A stretch of 35,502 bases of DNA. It comes from a virus. Positions 1-6,744 of the stretch are shown here, piece after piece. Position numbers and translations under genes: made by a program. Within the stretch, counting starts at the first letter, position 1. Each line of letters starts with the position of its first letter. The notes below the pieces were generated by a model. That model was not told the origin of the DNA, searched no databases, and saw only the letters and a program-made list of their open reading frames with translations. The stretch lies in IMG/VR virus record IMGVR_UViG_3300020455_000043, positions 1 to 35,502 of that record, one strand, 5' to 3'.

Positions 1-1244
1 AAAATGCGAGGTATATTAATGCCAACAGCCGCCACACCATATGTTGCAACAATGATTTTATTGTCGGTATCGCTGATTTCGTCATACTCGTCCTTTCTGT
101 CCTTGCTTTTCATACTACCACTTACAAATACTGTATCTTCTCCTAAACGTTCTACTAGTCCTTCACCAGCTTTGATTCTATCTACTAAAACCAATGTATT
201 TCCACTTTCACTAAAACGTCTTATAATTGCCGCCATATAATCTAAACGTTCTTTATTTGTTGTCAAATATGTAAGTTCACTTTGATAATCACCGTAGCTA
301 ACTGACTCTTGTAATTGTATAACATTCACATCACAATTTGCTAGCACACCCATGTCTTGTAGTTCATGAGCGGATAGTGCATTAACAACTTCACCTAAAC
401 TTATTTCCAAACTCAAACGTTCGTGGTCTGCTTTGGGTATTGTACCTGTTAGTCCCCAACGGATAGGAACATTGGCAAATGGACCAGTCAGCAGTTTCTT
501 TAAGACATCTGCTTTAGCCTGATGAACTTCGTCTACCATAACACATACAACACCCTCCGCAAATTCGTGTAACCCACTTTCGCTCAGTCCGTCTCTGAAT
601 CTTTTCTCTAGAACATTTAAACTCTGCCAAGTACATATGGTATGAGTTTTACCCAACTCTTTTCTATCACCGAAATAGACTCCTACATCAAGTCCCAAAT
701 TTACATAATCAGTCTCAGTTTGCGTTACCAAGTCTTTATTAGGTACTATGACTATCGTTCGACCATAGGGTTCACACTTGTAACTCAGTGCCGCGGTAAT
801 AAGTGTTTTACCTGCACCAGTTGCTATTTCCTGCAAGCAATGTGGTGTTTGCAAGAACTGATTGATAACTTCTACTTGATAGTCACGCAATACTATCGGT
901 TCACCAGCGGCTGGATGTTTTTTGGGCCAGACCCTGTCTCGGAACAAATCTTCGGTTACCAAATCAAATTTGAAATCGTGTGATTCTCTACTGTCCTCTA
1001 TATCAATATAATATCCTTCTTCTTCGAGTACGGGGAGGATATGTGGCAAACAATTTACAAATGTCATGCCACCCATGGTAAAAAAGCCTACACAGCCATC
1101 CCATCTTCCTAGCTTGTATGCAGGAACATGATAAGCATAAGGCAAAAAGAACTTTAGTTTCTTTTCAAGTTTACGACGAGTAGTCAAGGACAAACCTTCA
1201 AACTTGCAGTTGACCTCGTCCTTGAGAATCAGTTTTGTTTTCAT
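1..1244 (-). CDS. uvsW: UvsW-like superfamily 2 helicase, C-terminus cut by window edge
   Basis: About 414 N-terminal residues are present; the frame is open to base 1. In T4, UvsW is an ATP-dependent branch-migration helicase acting in recombination-dependent replication and fork rescue. Visible motifs in order: an N-terminal UvsW-type domain, a Q-like RDYQ near residue 120, Walker A ATGAGKT near 143-149, VDEVH (DExH box), LTGT (motif III), and later VLVDR and ATYGVAAVGIN, matching motifs IV and V. The last part, including the arginine-finger motif VI, lies outside the window. The ATG at 1244 is the only sensible start; a sigma-70 promoter at 1251-1279 would place transcription start on or next to this ATG. 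Family assignment is firm by motif order. Confidence 0.9.
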   Translation of the reverse strand, partial: MKTKLILKDEVNCKFEGLSLTTRRKLEKKLKFFLPYAYHVPAYKLGRWDGCVGFFTMGGMTFVNCLPHILPVLEEEGYYIDIEDSRESHDFKFDLVTEDLFRDRVWPKKHPAAGEPIVLRDYQVEVINQFLQTPHCLQEIATGAGKTLITAALSYKCEPYGRTIVIVPNKDLVTQTETDYVNLGLDVGVYFGDRKELGKTHTICTWQSLNVLEKRFRDGLSESGLHEFAEGVVCVMVDEVHQAKADVLKKLLTGPFANVPIRWGLTGTIPKADHERLSLEISLGEVVNALSAHELQDMGVLANCDVNVIQLQESVSYGDYQSELTYLTTNKERLDYMAAIIRRFSESGNTLVLVDRIKAGEGLVERLGEDTVFVSGSMKSKDRKDEYDEISDTDNKIIVATYGVAAVGINIPRI

Positions 1245-1250
1245 GTAATT

Positions 1251-1279
1251 ATAATACGTTCAATTTTTGTATTTGTCAA
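1251..1279 (-). promoter_or_regulatory. Sigma-70-type promoter of uvsW
   Basis: Minus strand TTGACA, 17-bp spacer, TATTAT. The -35 box contains the TGA stop of the preceding 57-aa gene. The expected start of transcription falls at about 1244, the A of the uvsW ATG, so the message would be leaderless. Confidence 0.7.
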
Positions 1280-1449
1280 TAGCGAGGTATGCTCGCTTTT
1301 GCTTGAAGATTATTAGCATGGTTTTCCATTCGTTGCAGTTGAACTTTTAGTTCACTAATCTCTTCTTTTAAGTTTGCTATTTCTTTATCTTTAGCTTGTA
1401 GTTCTTCAATTCCTCTATATCCGTATTCAGTATAACCGCTATTTTCCAT
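1276..1449 (-). CDS. Small coiled-coil protein, 57 aa
   Basis: Not recognised as a named family. The ATG at 1449 opens a 57-residue frame ending in TGA at 1276. Residues from about 14 to 50 are a strong heptad-like helix rich in Glu, Lys, Leu and Gln (for example EELQAKDKEIANLKEEI), so a short dimeric coiled coil is likely. It starts 1 nt after the stop of the 75-aa gene, so the two are probably co-translated. Its stop codon forms part of the uvsW -35 box. The reading-frame spacing and amphipathic composition argue for a real gene; the function is unknown. Confidence 0.6.
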   Translation of the reverse strand: MENSGYTEYGYRGIEELQAKDKEIANLKEEISELKVQLQRMENHANNLQAKASIPRY

Positions 1450-1450
1450 A

Positions 1451-1678
1451 TTATCCGCTCACATAAGTTTTGCCATCTTTAAATTTGGCATAATGAATTT
1501 TTTGTCCATGAATTTTTCCAAGTACGTCTTGTATTTCGTTCATCTCTTGTCTGAGTTCAGGGGAAGTTTCTCCTTGTGCAATAGCTAGTCCTCTTCGACC
1601 TGCTTTTGCTCTTAGGGCATGTTCTATTATTTCTATGTCTCTGATTGATAATTCGAAAGTTGTATTTGCTTTTGCCAA
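1451..1678 (-). CDS. Conserved small phage protein, 75 aa, TTG start
   Basis: Function unknown. The frame has no ATG near its 5' end. The best start is TTG at 1678, 7 nt after a GAGGGA ribosome-binding site, giving MAKANTTFELSIRDIEIIEH. The protein is mostly helical and basic-acidic mixed (predicted helices at about 12-27 and 38-56), with a KIHYAKFKDGK C-terminus. It is the first gene after the intrinsic terminator at 1703-1739, and I see no clear promoter in front of it, so it may depend on read-through. Small helical proteins of this kind are common next to replication genes in marine T4-type phages; that is context only. Confidence 0.65.
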   Translation of the reverse strand: MAKANTTFELSIRDIEIIEHALRAKAGRRGLAIAQGETSPELRQEMNEIQDVLGKIHGQKIHYAKFKDGKTYVSG

Positions 1679-1702
1679 TTTTATTCCCTCAGTATTACTT
1701 AT

Positions 1703-1739
1703 AAAAAAAGAGGACTAGTAAGAAGTCTTACTAGCCCTC
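1703..1739 (-). terminator. Intrinsic terminator after the AAA+ ATPase gene
   Basis: On the minus strand a GC-containing stem (CTAGTAAGA paired with TCTTACTAG, extended by GAGG/CCTC with one mismatch) and a 2-nt loop are followed directly by seven T. It would end the transcript starting at 2890-2917. Confidence 0.85.
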
Positions 1740-1744
1740 AAGTC

Positions 1745-1834
1745 CTAACTGGTGTGAGTGAGAGTGACGCAGACAGAGGAGTACACCAGTTAGTGTTTAA
1801 ATGTCCTTATTGTAAGTGAGAATGGACATTTAAA
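1745..1834 (-). ncRNA. Two 11-bp hairpins in the 3' UTR of the ATPase message
   Basis: Arms 1824-1834/1796-1806 (loop 17 nt) and 1783-1793/1745-1755 (loop 27 nt) are each perfect 11-bp inverted repeats, followed by the terminator hairpin. Both loops, in minus-strand RNA, carry UCUCAC-type sequence: UUCUCACU in the first and UCUCACUC in the second. These are exact 8-nt complements of the GGAGUGAGAA ribosome-binding site found before the genes at 2855 and 6663. The region holds no ORF. A regulatory role (anti-Shine-Dalgarno loops) is inference. Confidence 0.45.
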
Positions 1835-1838
1835 TTCA

Positions 1839-2855
1839 TTATGCTCTTTTCATACAAGTGGACTCTGCATAACTCTTCCACTTAGTAGCATTCATTTTCT
1901 TAAGGTCGGCAATTTTGAGTACCATTCTCAAACTCATCTCCCTTAGTTTGTTCTTGTTAGTATAGATGTAATCCATCAGATCCTTTTGTTCATCTTCACT
2001 GAACTTGTAAGTACTCAACATACCGTCAGCTACAATTTGTTTACATCTTAAAAACTTGTCTCGCATTGTATCCAATGTAAGATCCAAATAGTGACACCTG
2101 GACATAATCGCATCTAGGTGATCTTTTAGTTTACCACGTGTTCTTTCGAACTTTACGTTGGTAATAAAAATGATCGAACCTTTAAACTCGAAAGTGTCTG
2201 GAACACCATTGTTAGCAAGGGCTCTGGACTCTGACCTCCAGCTCAGTGTTCGCTTAGGGCTACTATCAAGTGCCGCCTTTAGCAAGTTCAAACTCAGTTC
2301 ATCATACAGTACACTATCACAGTCATCTAATACTAGTACACTGCCTGACGCACTATAATCATATAGCAACTGGTAAAGTCCGATAGGTGTCGCCGCACCT
2401 TTCTCAACTCCAAAACGTCTCAAACTATCCTGGCTCAACTTCTTCATAATGCCAGCTTCTTTGAGTACCTTCTCAACTCCAAACGATTTACCAACACCTG
2501 GAGGTCCAGTAACTACCATACCGCGGACGACCCCATCACATGAAGCATATGTCATGTCTTCTAGGATCTCAAATCGCTCCCTTAATCGTTCGATGATTTG
2601 ATCATCTGTTTCTACTTGGGCGGTTTGGGTAGAAACAACACTCTCTCCATCTTCTAACATTTCAAAGTCGCTTTTGTTAACAACTTTGATCCGAATGGAT
2701 CGATCAGGGAATCCAGTAACTGCACTGCCATCAACTGTAATGAAGTTACCGTTTTTACCTTCTTTGTATTCTTTTACTAAAGGAAACACTGCGTCCTTTA
2801 TTTCTATGTTACGATATGTACCGTTAACAATTTTTACGTCTGTCGCTGTCTGCAT
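1839..2855 (-). CDS. AAA+ ATPase, phage type
   Basis: 338 residues. Walker A TGPPGVGKS at 116-124, Walker B LVLDDCD at about 174-180, sensor-1 asparagine in FITN at 230-233, and an arginine-finger candidate in SRCHYLDL (R253). A helical lid follows and the C-terminus is basic. Such single-domain ATPases recur in marine T4-type phages; the partner or substrate is unknown. The N-terminal 100 residues match nothing I recognise and may be the partner-binding part. The start ATG has a textbook AAGGAG ribosome-binding site inside a leader shared almost exactly with the gene at 6663. It has its own sigma-70 promoter (2890-2917), and a triple-hairpin 3' UTR ends the transcript. It is not a gp44 clamp loader by overall layout. 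Confidence 0.8.
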   Translation of the reverse strand: MQTATDVKIVNGTYRNIEIKDAVFPLVKEYKEGKNGNFITVDGSAVTGFPDRSIRIKVVNKSDFEMLEDGESVVSTQTAQVETDDQIIERLRERFEILEDMTYASCDGVVRGMVVTGPPGVGKSFGVEKVLKEAGIMKKLSQDSLRRFGVEKGAATPIGLYQLLYDYSASGSVLVLDDCDSVLYDELSLNLLKAALDSSPKRTLSWRSESRALANNGVPDTFEFKGSIIFITNVKFERTRGKLKDHLDAIMSRCHYLDLTLDTMRDKFLRCKQIVADGMLSTYKFSEDEQKDLMDYIYTNKNKLREMSLRMVLKIADLKKMNATKWKSYAESTCMKRA

Positions 2856-2889
2856 TGGTTCTCACTCCTTTTTAACAACTTATATATAC

Positions 2890-2917
2890 ATAATAGCATC
2901 ACTACAGTATATGTCAA
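2890..2917 (-). promoter_or_regulatory. Sigma-70-type promoter of the AAA+ ATPase gene
   Basis: TTGACA, 16-bp spacer ending in TGC, then TATTAT on the minus strand. The -35 box includes the TGA stop (2914-2916) of the methyltransferase gene. The 26 nt ending at the -35 (2912-2937) are repeated exactly at 6720-6745. Confidence 0.75.
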
Positions 2918-3528
2918 CCTTTTTTGGTATCTTTTTTAACTATTTCCATATAATAAAGTTCATTTTCAAAAACTTCACTGGTGAATGCTCTAGTTATTTG
3001 AAGACCATTTTTTTCGGTCACGTCTTTAAATGTTTCTGGACTACTTCCCCAGATATTTTCCATAAGTATAATTTTTCCATTTGGTCTAAGATGATATTGT
3101 GCTTCTCTGAAAAATCTATTGTGTATGGACCAGTTTGTATCTTTGTATTTTCTAGGATCTGTATAATGTTTATTAAATGGGTCTATACAAAAGTGTGGCG
3201 GATTGCCAACAATCAAATCAAATTTTCCCCAACTTCTAGGTATTCTGTTGAAGCAATCTGTTAAGCAAAAATGCACATTTTTAAGATCATTATTTTTGGT
3301 TGTTTGATTTATACTATCTTCTGCAATACCGTACTTGTCAGCTAATAGTAACGAATCAATACCAATGTCAGCATCTAACAATCCAAATCCCCAAAATCCA
3401 GGACCGCTAAACATTTCCAAAACATCTTTTGGTCTTTGGTCTCCGAGAAACATTTTGGTCGCCGAGACAGCATCTTCAATTGAAGCACTGCCTCCACCAT
3501 CTAAATTTTCATTGTATGCTATTTGCAT
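2914..3528 (-). CDS. Class I SAM-dependent methyltransferase with NPPH motif
   Basis: 204 residues. A Rossmann motif I is visible as VLEMFSGPGFWGFGLL (about 36-51), and motif IV as DLIVGNPPHF (about 104-113). The NPP(Y/F/H) motif is typical of enzymes methylating a planar amide or amino nitrogen (N6-adenine in DNA or RNA, or glutamine in proteins, as in PrmC/HemK). The substrate cannot be read from sequence. There is no target-recognition domain of useful size, so a protein or RNA substrate is as likely as DNA. The start overlaps the previous stop as TAATG. The last residues (KKDTKKG) are encoded by the repeated block that also forms the upstream part of the next promoter, so the C-terminus may have been shaped by insertion of that cassette. 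Confidence 0.8.
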   Translation of the reverse strand: MQIAYNENLDGGGSASIEDAVSATKMFLGDQRPKDVLEMFSGPGFWGFGLLDADIGIDSLLLADKYGIAEDSINQTTKNNDLKNVHFCLTDCFNRIPRSWGKFDLIVGNPPHFCIDPFNKHYTDPRKYKDTNWSIHNRFFREAQYHLRPNGKIILMENIWGSSPETFKDVTEKNGLQITRAFTSEVFENELYYMEIVKKDTKKG

Positions 3529-4220
3529 TAAACTTGTTCAATTTTGACATAATTAAACACAGTTTCTTTACAATTAGAGAACTTGCTTATATCATGTGTT
3601 TTAACTTTACCAGTAAGCACCACATCTTTGCCTTCAATGATACCTTGTATATCTGGTTCACGATTAAAGAAAAACTTTACAATATTGTTTTCGCTAGTTA
3701 AGCAGGTTACCAAATGAATATTGTATTTGGCAATAAACTTAACATCTTTAATAAAAGCAGGAAACCGTAGACGCTCACCTATCTTACCAACAAACTCACT
3801 TGCTTTACGATGCTTATCAAAAAAGTCATCTAGTCCTTGACGTTTCTGTAGAACACGGAAACTGTTGGGCAAACTGGCAAGAACTGCAACTCCAAACTTT
3901 TCAACAGTTTCACCGCCAATGTTTTGAAGTACATTGCTTTCAAAGTCATTTATATTACCGCTAAGTTTTTTAGCAATAAGTTCTTGTTTAAATTCATCTA
4001 CAATTTGATCAGCTTGAGCAACTGTATCTTCACTGATTGGCATCATGTCAGTTGCACCTTCAAGCATATTAAGAATTGTAGTCTTATTATCATCAACACG
4101 TTTATCAGTTTCTTGATTATAGTAACCATAACCGCTTTTAATAAAGCCCTGTGCTTTATCAACTTCAATAGCTAATTCTAGGACTTGCCGTGTGTTGTAT
4201 TGTGTTTTTTGACGTGCCAT
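3528..4220 (-). CDS. Conserved phage protein, 230 aa, unknown function
   Basis: Not recognised. It begins MARQKTQYNTRQ after an AGAGGA ribosome-binding site. The first half is helical (residues 10-130), and the second half (about 150-230) is beta-rich with a segment reading GKDVVLTGKVKTHDISKF that could be a small OB- or SH3-like barrel. There are no membrane segments or catalytic motifs. Its promoter (4251-4278) follows the 40-aa membrane gene. Translational coupling (TAATG) with the methyltransferase downstream suggests a joint role, for example delivering the methyltransferase to a substrate, but this is speculation. Confidence 0.7.
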   Translation of the reverse strand: MARQKTQYNTRQVLELAIEVDKAQGFIKSGYGYYNQETDKRVDDNKTTILNMLEGATDMMPISEDTVAQADQIVDEFKQELIAKKLSGNINDFESNVLQNIGGETVEKFGVAVLASLPNSFRVLQKRQGLDDFFDKHRKASEFVGKIGERLRFPAFIKDVKFIAKYNIHLVTCLTSENNIVKFFFNREPDIQGIIEGKDVVLTGKVKTHDISKFSNCKETVFNYVKIEQV

Positions 4221-4250
4221 TTTCTTATCCTCTGTTCTACTTACTGTGTT

Positions 4251-4278
4251 ATATTAGCATATGTACGAAATACGTCAA
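4251..4278 (-). promoter_or_regulatory. Sigma-70-type promoter of the 230-aa gene
   Basis: TTGACG, 16-bp spacer ending TGC, TAATAT on the minus strand. It starts 1 nt past the TAG stop of the 40-aa gene. Confidence 0.65.
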
Positions 4279-4279
4279 C

Positions 4280-4402
4280 CTAAAAAATAAAGGTTAAAAT
4301 TGCAAAAACTAAAAATAAGATAAAAATTATGTTGAAAAGTTTAGCTAGTAAAGTAGCTGGTAAAACTAGCAAATACCAATATATGTTTTTAAGTGTTGTC
4401 AT
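4280..4402 (-). CDS. Tiny membrane protein, 40 aa
   Basis: An ATG at 4402 is preceded by GAGGA at good spacing and by a complete sigma-70 promoter (4431-4459). The 40-residue product is almost entirely hydrophobic: residues about 7-22 (IYWYLLVLPATLLAKL) and 24-40 (NIIFILFLVFAILTFIF) could each cross the membrane. Function is unknown. Tiny early membrane proteins in T4-type phages often act on host envelope or lysis timing, but no similarity is claimed. It stops with TAG next to the next promoter. The dedicated promoter and ribosome-binding site make it a convincing gene despite its size. Confidence 0.65.
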   Translation of the reverse strand: MTTLKNIYWYLLVLPATLLAKLFNIIFILFLVFAILTFIF

Positions 4403-4430
4403 TGCGTCCTCTTTTTTAGCTTATGTATAC

Positions 4431-4459
4431 ACTATAACATCAAGACGTCTTACTGTCAA
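4431..4459 (-). promoter_or_regulatory. Sigma-70-type promoter of the 40-aa membrane gene
   Basis: AAAAAAGGTTGACA, 17-bp spacer, TATAGT on the minus strand; the A-tract ahead of the -35 resembles an UP element. One of the best matches to the phage early consensus. Confidence 0.8.
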
Positions 4460-4471
4460 CCTTTTTTTTGC

Positions 4472-4529
4472 TATTGCAAATAATAGTAAGAATAATTTGC
4501 AATAAGAGTCTATGGAGAATGCGTAGACT
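4472..4529. repeat. Two inverted repeats upstream of an early promoter
   Basis: A perfect 10-bp inverted repeat (4472-4481/4495-4504, 13-nt spacer) lies just upstream of the promoter at 4431-4459. A 6-bp one (4507-4512/4524-4529) lies beyond it, between the stop of the 85-aa gene and the promoter. Neither has a T-run on the minus strand, so they are poor terminators. Stem-loop plus early promoter recalls the mobile PeSL cassettes known from T4-type phages. Confidence 0.5.
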
Positions 4530-4553
4530 GACAAAACCTAATTTGACAGTGAT

Positions 4554-4811
4554 TTATACCGAGAACAGGTCGCCTTGTCTCGTATAACCTTTAACAGTCT
4601 CCACAGTCATTATACCTTCACACCAGTTATGTGAGGCATCTTTAACATATGTAAATGACTTATCATAGTAAGGAATACAACCAACGATTTGCCCATGTTC
4701 ATAAAAACTACACTGTAAATACTCATCATCAACAAGATTAATTACACTTAATCTACCTGTTTCTTTGTTCTCAGTCTTGTTATACCAACTTGGTCCAAAA
4801 TCGTCTGCCAT
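4554..4811 (-). CDS. Hypothetical protein, 85 aa
   Basis: Not recognised. It starts MADDFGPSWYNKTENKETG after an AGGAGG-type ribosome-binding site (minus strand AGGAGGAATTTA). It is predicted beta-rich with several aromatic residues, two widely spaced Cys and one further Cys in HNWCEG, and a GQIVGCIPYYDKSF segment. It follows the 69-aa gene by 10 nt and is probably in the same transcript. No membrane segment or catalytic motif is visible. There is no terminator after it other than the two inverted repeats at 4472-4529. Confidence 0.6.
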   Translation of the reverse strand: MADDFGPSWYNKTENKETGRLSVINLVDDEYLQCSFYEHGQIVGCIPYYDKSFTYVKDASHNWCEGIMTVETVKGYTRQGDLFSV

Positions 4812-4821
4812 TAAATTCCTC

Positions 4822-5031
4822 CTATTCGCTAAAGTGTTTTTCGATCATTTCTAAACGATCGCTTGCCGCCGCCATTTTATCAAGTTCAGCAATGATTGCT
4901 TCGCAGACATCACTATGTTCACCAATACCTGCTGGCATGGCTCTATAGACTTCGATGTTTGCTTTATGTACTGCAATCTCGCCTTCTGCTTGCTTTCTAG
5001 CGGCTTCAATTAATGCATCTCCAACTTTCAT
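4822..5031 (-). CDS. Hypothetical helical protein, 69 aa
   Basis: Not recognised. The product is Ala- and Glu-rich and almost wholly helical (MKVGDALIEAARKQAEGEIA, then HKANIEVYRAM, then a C-terminal helix ELDKMAAASDRLEMIEKHF), consistent with a small helical bundle. It lies between tRNA-Thr and the 85-aa gene. A short hairpin (5050-5066) and an ATAAATA motif (5073-5079) sit in front of it, so late expression is possible. Confidence 0.6.
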   Translation of the reverse strand: MKVGDALIEAARKQAEGEIAVHKANIEVYRAMPAGIGEHSDVCEAIIAELDKMAAASDRLEMIEKHFSE

Positions 5032-5049
5032 TTAACATCCTATTGATTG

Positions 5050-5066
5050 GCTACCTTTCTGGTAGC
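5050..5066 (-). other. Short hairpin between tRNA-Thr and the 69-aa gene
   Basis: GCTACC and GGTAGC form a 6-bp stem with a 5-nt loop (AGAAA in minus-strand RNA). No T-run follows. It may serve processing of the tRNA-mRNA junction. Confidence 0.4.
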
Positions 5067-5078
5067 TATGGTTATTTA

Positions 5079-5154
<76 letters not shown>

Positions 5155-5166
5155 TCCATGACTTAT

Positions 5167-5406
5167 TTAATGACTGGTTATAAAAGGATCTAAAGGTCGT
5201 TCTTCTTGATCCGGATGCCAGTGAGTTACATCACCAGTTAGCCATCCAGTATCATTATAAAAGATACTCATACCTTCCCATTCATTACCTTCTTCGTCTA
5301 CATAAAGACCGTCATAAAAGCCTTTATGGGTACCTACGACATCAAAGAAATACCAACATTTCTCTCCTACCTTAGGTAATCTCTCATTTACATTTATCCA
5401 TTTCAT
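5167..5406 (-). CDS. DUF551-like protein, 79 aa
   Basis: The sequence runs MKWINVNERLPKVGEKC near the start and VTHWHPDQEERPLDP near the end, matching the DUF551 pattern (WI.V.ERLP ... VTHW.P) found in many phages and prophages; function is unknown. A longer start at 5418 is possible, but GGAG lies 7 nt before the ATG at 5406, so the shorter form is chosen. The gene is wedged between tRNA-Thr and tRNA-Leu, with only 12-14 nt on each side, and is presumably released from a mixed tRNA-mRNA transcript. Confidence 0.75.
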   Translation of the reverse strand: MKWINVNERLPKVGEKCWYFFDVVGTHKGFYDGLYVDEEGNEWEGMSIFYNDTGWLTGDVTHWHPDQEERPLDPFITSH

Positions 5407-5420
5407 ATATTTCTCCATTA

Positions 5421-5505
5421 TGGTGCTCGCACCTGGACTCGAACCAGGACGAACTATGTCGACAGATTTTAAGTCTGTTGTGTCTACCTATTCCACCATG
5501 CGAGC
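5421..5505 (-). tRNA. tRNA-Leu (anticodon UAA)
   Basis: 85 nt with a long variable arm, as expected for class II tRNA. The acceptor is GCTCGCA/TGCGAGC, the anticodon stem ACAGA/TCTGT with loop CTTAAAA (anticodon TAA), the T-loop TTCGAGT, and CCA is encoded. It reads UUA, a codon common in AT-rich phage genes. Confidence 0.93.
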
Positions 5506-5513
5506 TCCATAAT

Positions 5514-5591
5514 TGGCCCACCCTGCAGGACTCGAACCTGCGACCTACGGTTTAGAAGACCGTTGCTCTAATCCTGCTGAGCTAAGGGTGG
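5514..5591 (-). tRNA. tRNA-Arg (anticodon UCU)
   Basis: Acceptor CCACCCT/AGGGTGG with G discriminator and encoded CCA; anticodon stem ACGGT/ACCGT with loop CTTCTAA (anticodon TCT); T-arm GCAGG/CCTGC. It reads AGA, often rare in hosts but frequent here. Its 5' end directly abuts the stop codon of the methyltransferase gene. Confidence 0.92.
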
Positions 5592-6164
5592 TTATTTTCT
5601 TATATACCAACTTCCTGGCATAATTGTTAATATATTTTCTTCACCATACATTTTATTAACAGTATGGTATACATCTGCTGATGTAAGATAGTCGTGTCCG
5701 GCAATTACACCACCAAATTTTATTTTAGGATCCCAACTAATTAAATCCTCTTCAAATTTGGGATTGGTATGATCACCGTCAATGAATACAAAATCTAAAC
5801 TTTTATCTTCGAAGAATTTACTTGCTTCAGAACTATCACTGTTAATCATATTAACAAATTTATGATCTTTCAGACCAAACGGGCCACCTGTTTCTACTTG
5901 TGTTCCGTCTTTCATAAACTGTTTTGTTTTATTATCTACTGTATAAAACTCAATATCTTTTCCGCTAGCTTGGATTTGATCGCCCATAAAGCTAGCACTT
6001 TCTCCATGGTATGTTCCTATTTCTACAAACGTAGCACGGTATGGTTTTGTTTGAATTCGATTAATTTCATGTTGATACAATGGTTGATAGTCAAACCAGC
6101 CAAGGTCTGACTTATCTTTATTAAACGTTTTAAATTTTTCCTGCCAGGGAATATCGCTAACCAT
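5592..6164 (-). CDS. Class I methyltransferase of the CmcI/MTase_24 type
   Basis: 190 residues. Motif I FVEIGTYHGESASFMG lies at about 46-61. A second acidic strand (DIEFYTVDNKT) and the characteristic LDFVFIDGDHTNPKFEEDL (about 124-142) with GGVIAGHDYL follow. The FIDGDH signature is typical of small-molecule O-methyltransferases and of CmcI-like enzymes acting on glycans or lipids in surface-polysaccharide clusters. The substrate is unknown here. The gene lies between a structured non-coding stretch (6165-6273) and tRNA-Arg. No promoter is seen closer than the one at 6697-6725, so it is likely the second gene of that transcript. Confidence 0.8.
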   Translation of the reverse strand: MVSDIPWQEKFKTFNKDKSDLGWFDYQPLYQHEINRIQTKPYRATFVEIGTYHGESASFMGDQIQASGKDIEFYTVDNKTKQFMKDGTQVETGGPFGLKDHKFVNMINSDSSEASKFFEDKSLDFVFIDGDHTNPKFEEDLISWDPKIKFGGVIAGHDYLTSADVYHTVNKMYGEENILTIMPGSWYIRK

Positions 6165-6273
6165 TTCAAATCCTTATATTTGGCTTCTAGATCTCGGCAT
6201 GCAACTGTTTTAATCTAGTAACTTAGCCTACCCTTATGTGGTCGCACGGACCGCCTCTGTAGGTACCAAGTAA
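6165..6273 (-). ncRNA. Structured 109-nt stretch before the methyltransferase gene
   Basis: There is no ORF. In minus-strand RNA one can fold a closing helix UUGG/CCAA, an arm CCUAC/GUAGG capped by GGUC-CGUGC-GACC, and an arm CUAGAU/AUCUAG with a 20-nt loop containing palindromic GCAUGC. An AAGGAUU ribosome-binding site of the downstream gene follows the last arm. The layout (multi-branch fold right before a start codon) is riboswitch-like, but it does not match a class I can name. Confidence 0.35.
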
Positions 6274-6663
6274 TTATTTTTGAACGTAAGGTGTATTCCA
6301 GTTACCAACGTTCATGCTAATATAATAAGCAGTGTCAAAGTAATCAATCATTGAATCACTGTTGTCATACCAGCCTTTGTTCTTGTGATAGCCTTCTCCT
6401 TTGATAGGAGCAGTTTTTATAATTTTGTGAACTGCATCAAAGAAATCTTTGTGTTCACCATACATATGTGTATGATAATGATTGATCTGAGCATAACCAT
6501 CATCACCAGCTCTAAAACAATCACTAAAGTCTGTAGGTCCACTTTTTATAGTAACATCTACTGCTGAATAATCTCTTTTTCTAACACCAAATTTAAACTT
6601 TGGAAAAGTTGCTTTAAGTTCTTCTCTGATTGCTTTGACGTCTTCTGCGTTAATAAATGCCAT
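6274..6663 (-). CDS. LPD29-like domain protein, 129 aa
   Basis: The N-terminal part (INAEDVKAIREELKATFPKF, then KFGVRKRDYSAVDVTIKSGP) resembles the LPD29 domain of phage polyvalent proteins: a helix-strand-strand unit found alone or fused in many mobile elements, with no known activity. A HYHTHMYGEH cluster (about 83-92) is rich in His and could bind metal. The gene follows its own promoter (6697-6725) and a leader almost identical to that of the AAA+ ATPase gene, so the two should be co-regulated. The domain assignment is by pattern memory and moderately sure. Confidence 0.65.
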   Translation of the reverse strand: MAFINAEDVKAIREELKATFPKFKFGVRKRDYSAVDVTIKSGPTDFSDCFRAGDDGYAQINHYHTHMYGEHKDFFDAVHKIIKTAPIKGEGYHKNKGWYDNSDSMIDYFDTAYYISMNVGNWNTPYVQK

Positions 6664-6696
6664 TTGGTTCTCACTCCTTTTTCTAACTATACATAT

Positions 6697-6725
6697 ACTA
6701 TAGCACCATGAGCTCTTATTGTCAA
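6697..6725 (-). promoter_or_regulatory. Sigma-70-type promoter of the LPD29-like gene
   Basis: AAAAAAGGTTGACA, 17-bp spacer ending GGTGC, TATAGT on the minus strand, followed by a leader with AAGGAGTGAGAACC. Upstream and leader blocks are shared with the promoter at 2890-2917; core and leader are shared with the one at 25995-26023. Confidence 0.85.
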
Positions 6726-6744
6726 CCTTTTTTGGTATCTTTTT

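Noticed and set aside
642-983. Plus-strand ORF of 113 codons opposite uvsW
   Set aside because: No ribosome-binding site or promoter; lies entirely within the clear helicase coding frame on the other strand.
2674-3264. Plus-strand ORF of 196 codons
   Set aside because: Antisense to the ATPase and methyltransferase genes; its hydrophobic, Cys/Phe-rich product is typical of an antisense shadow and no start signals exist.
4542-4560. TTGACA on the plus strand as a promoter
   Set aside because: The only -10-like hexamer lies 6 bp away, and no rightward gene follows.
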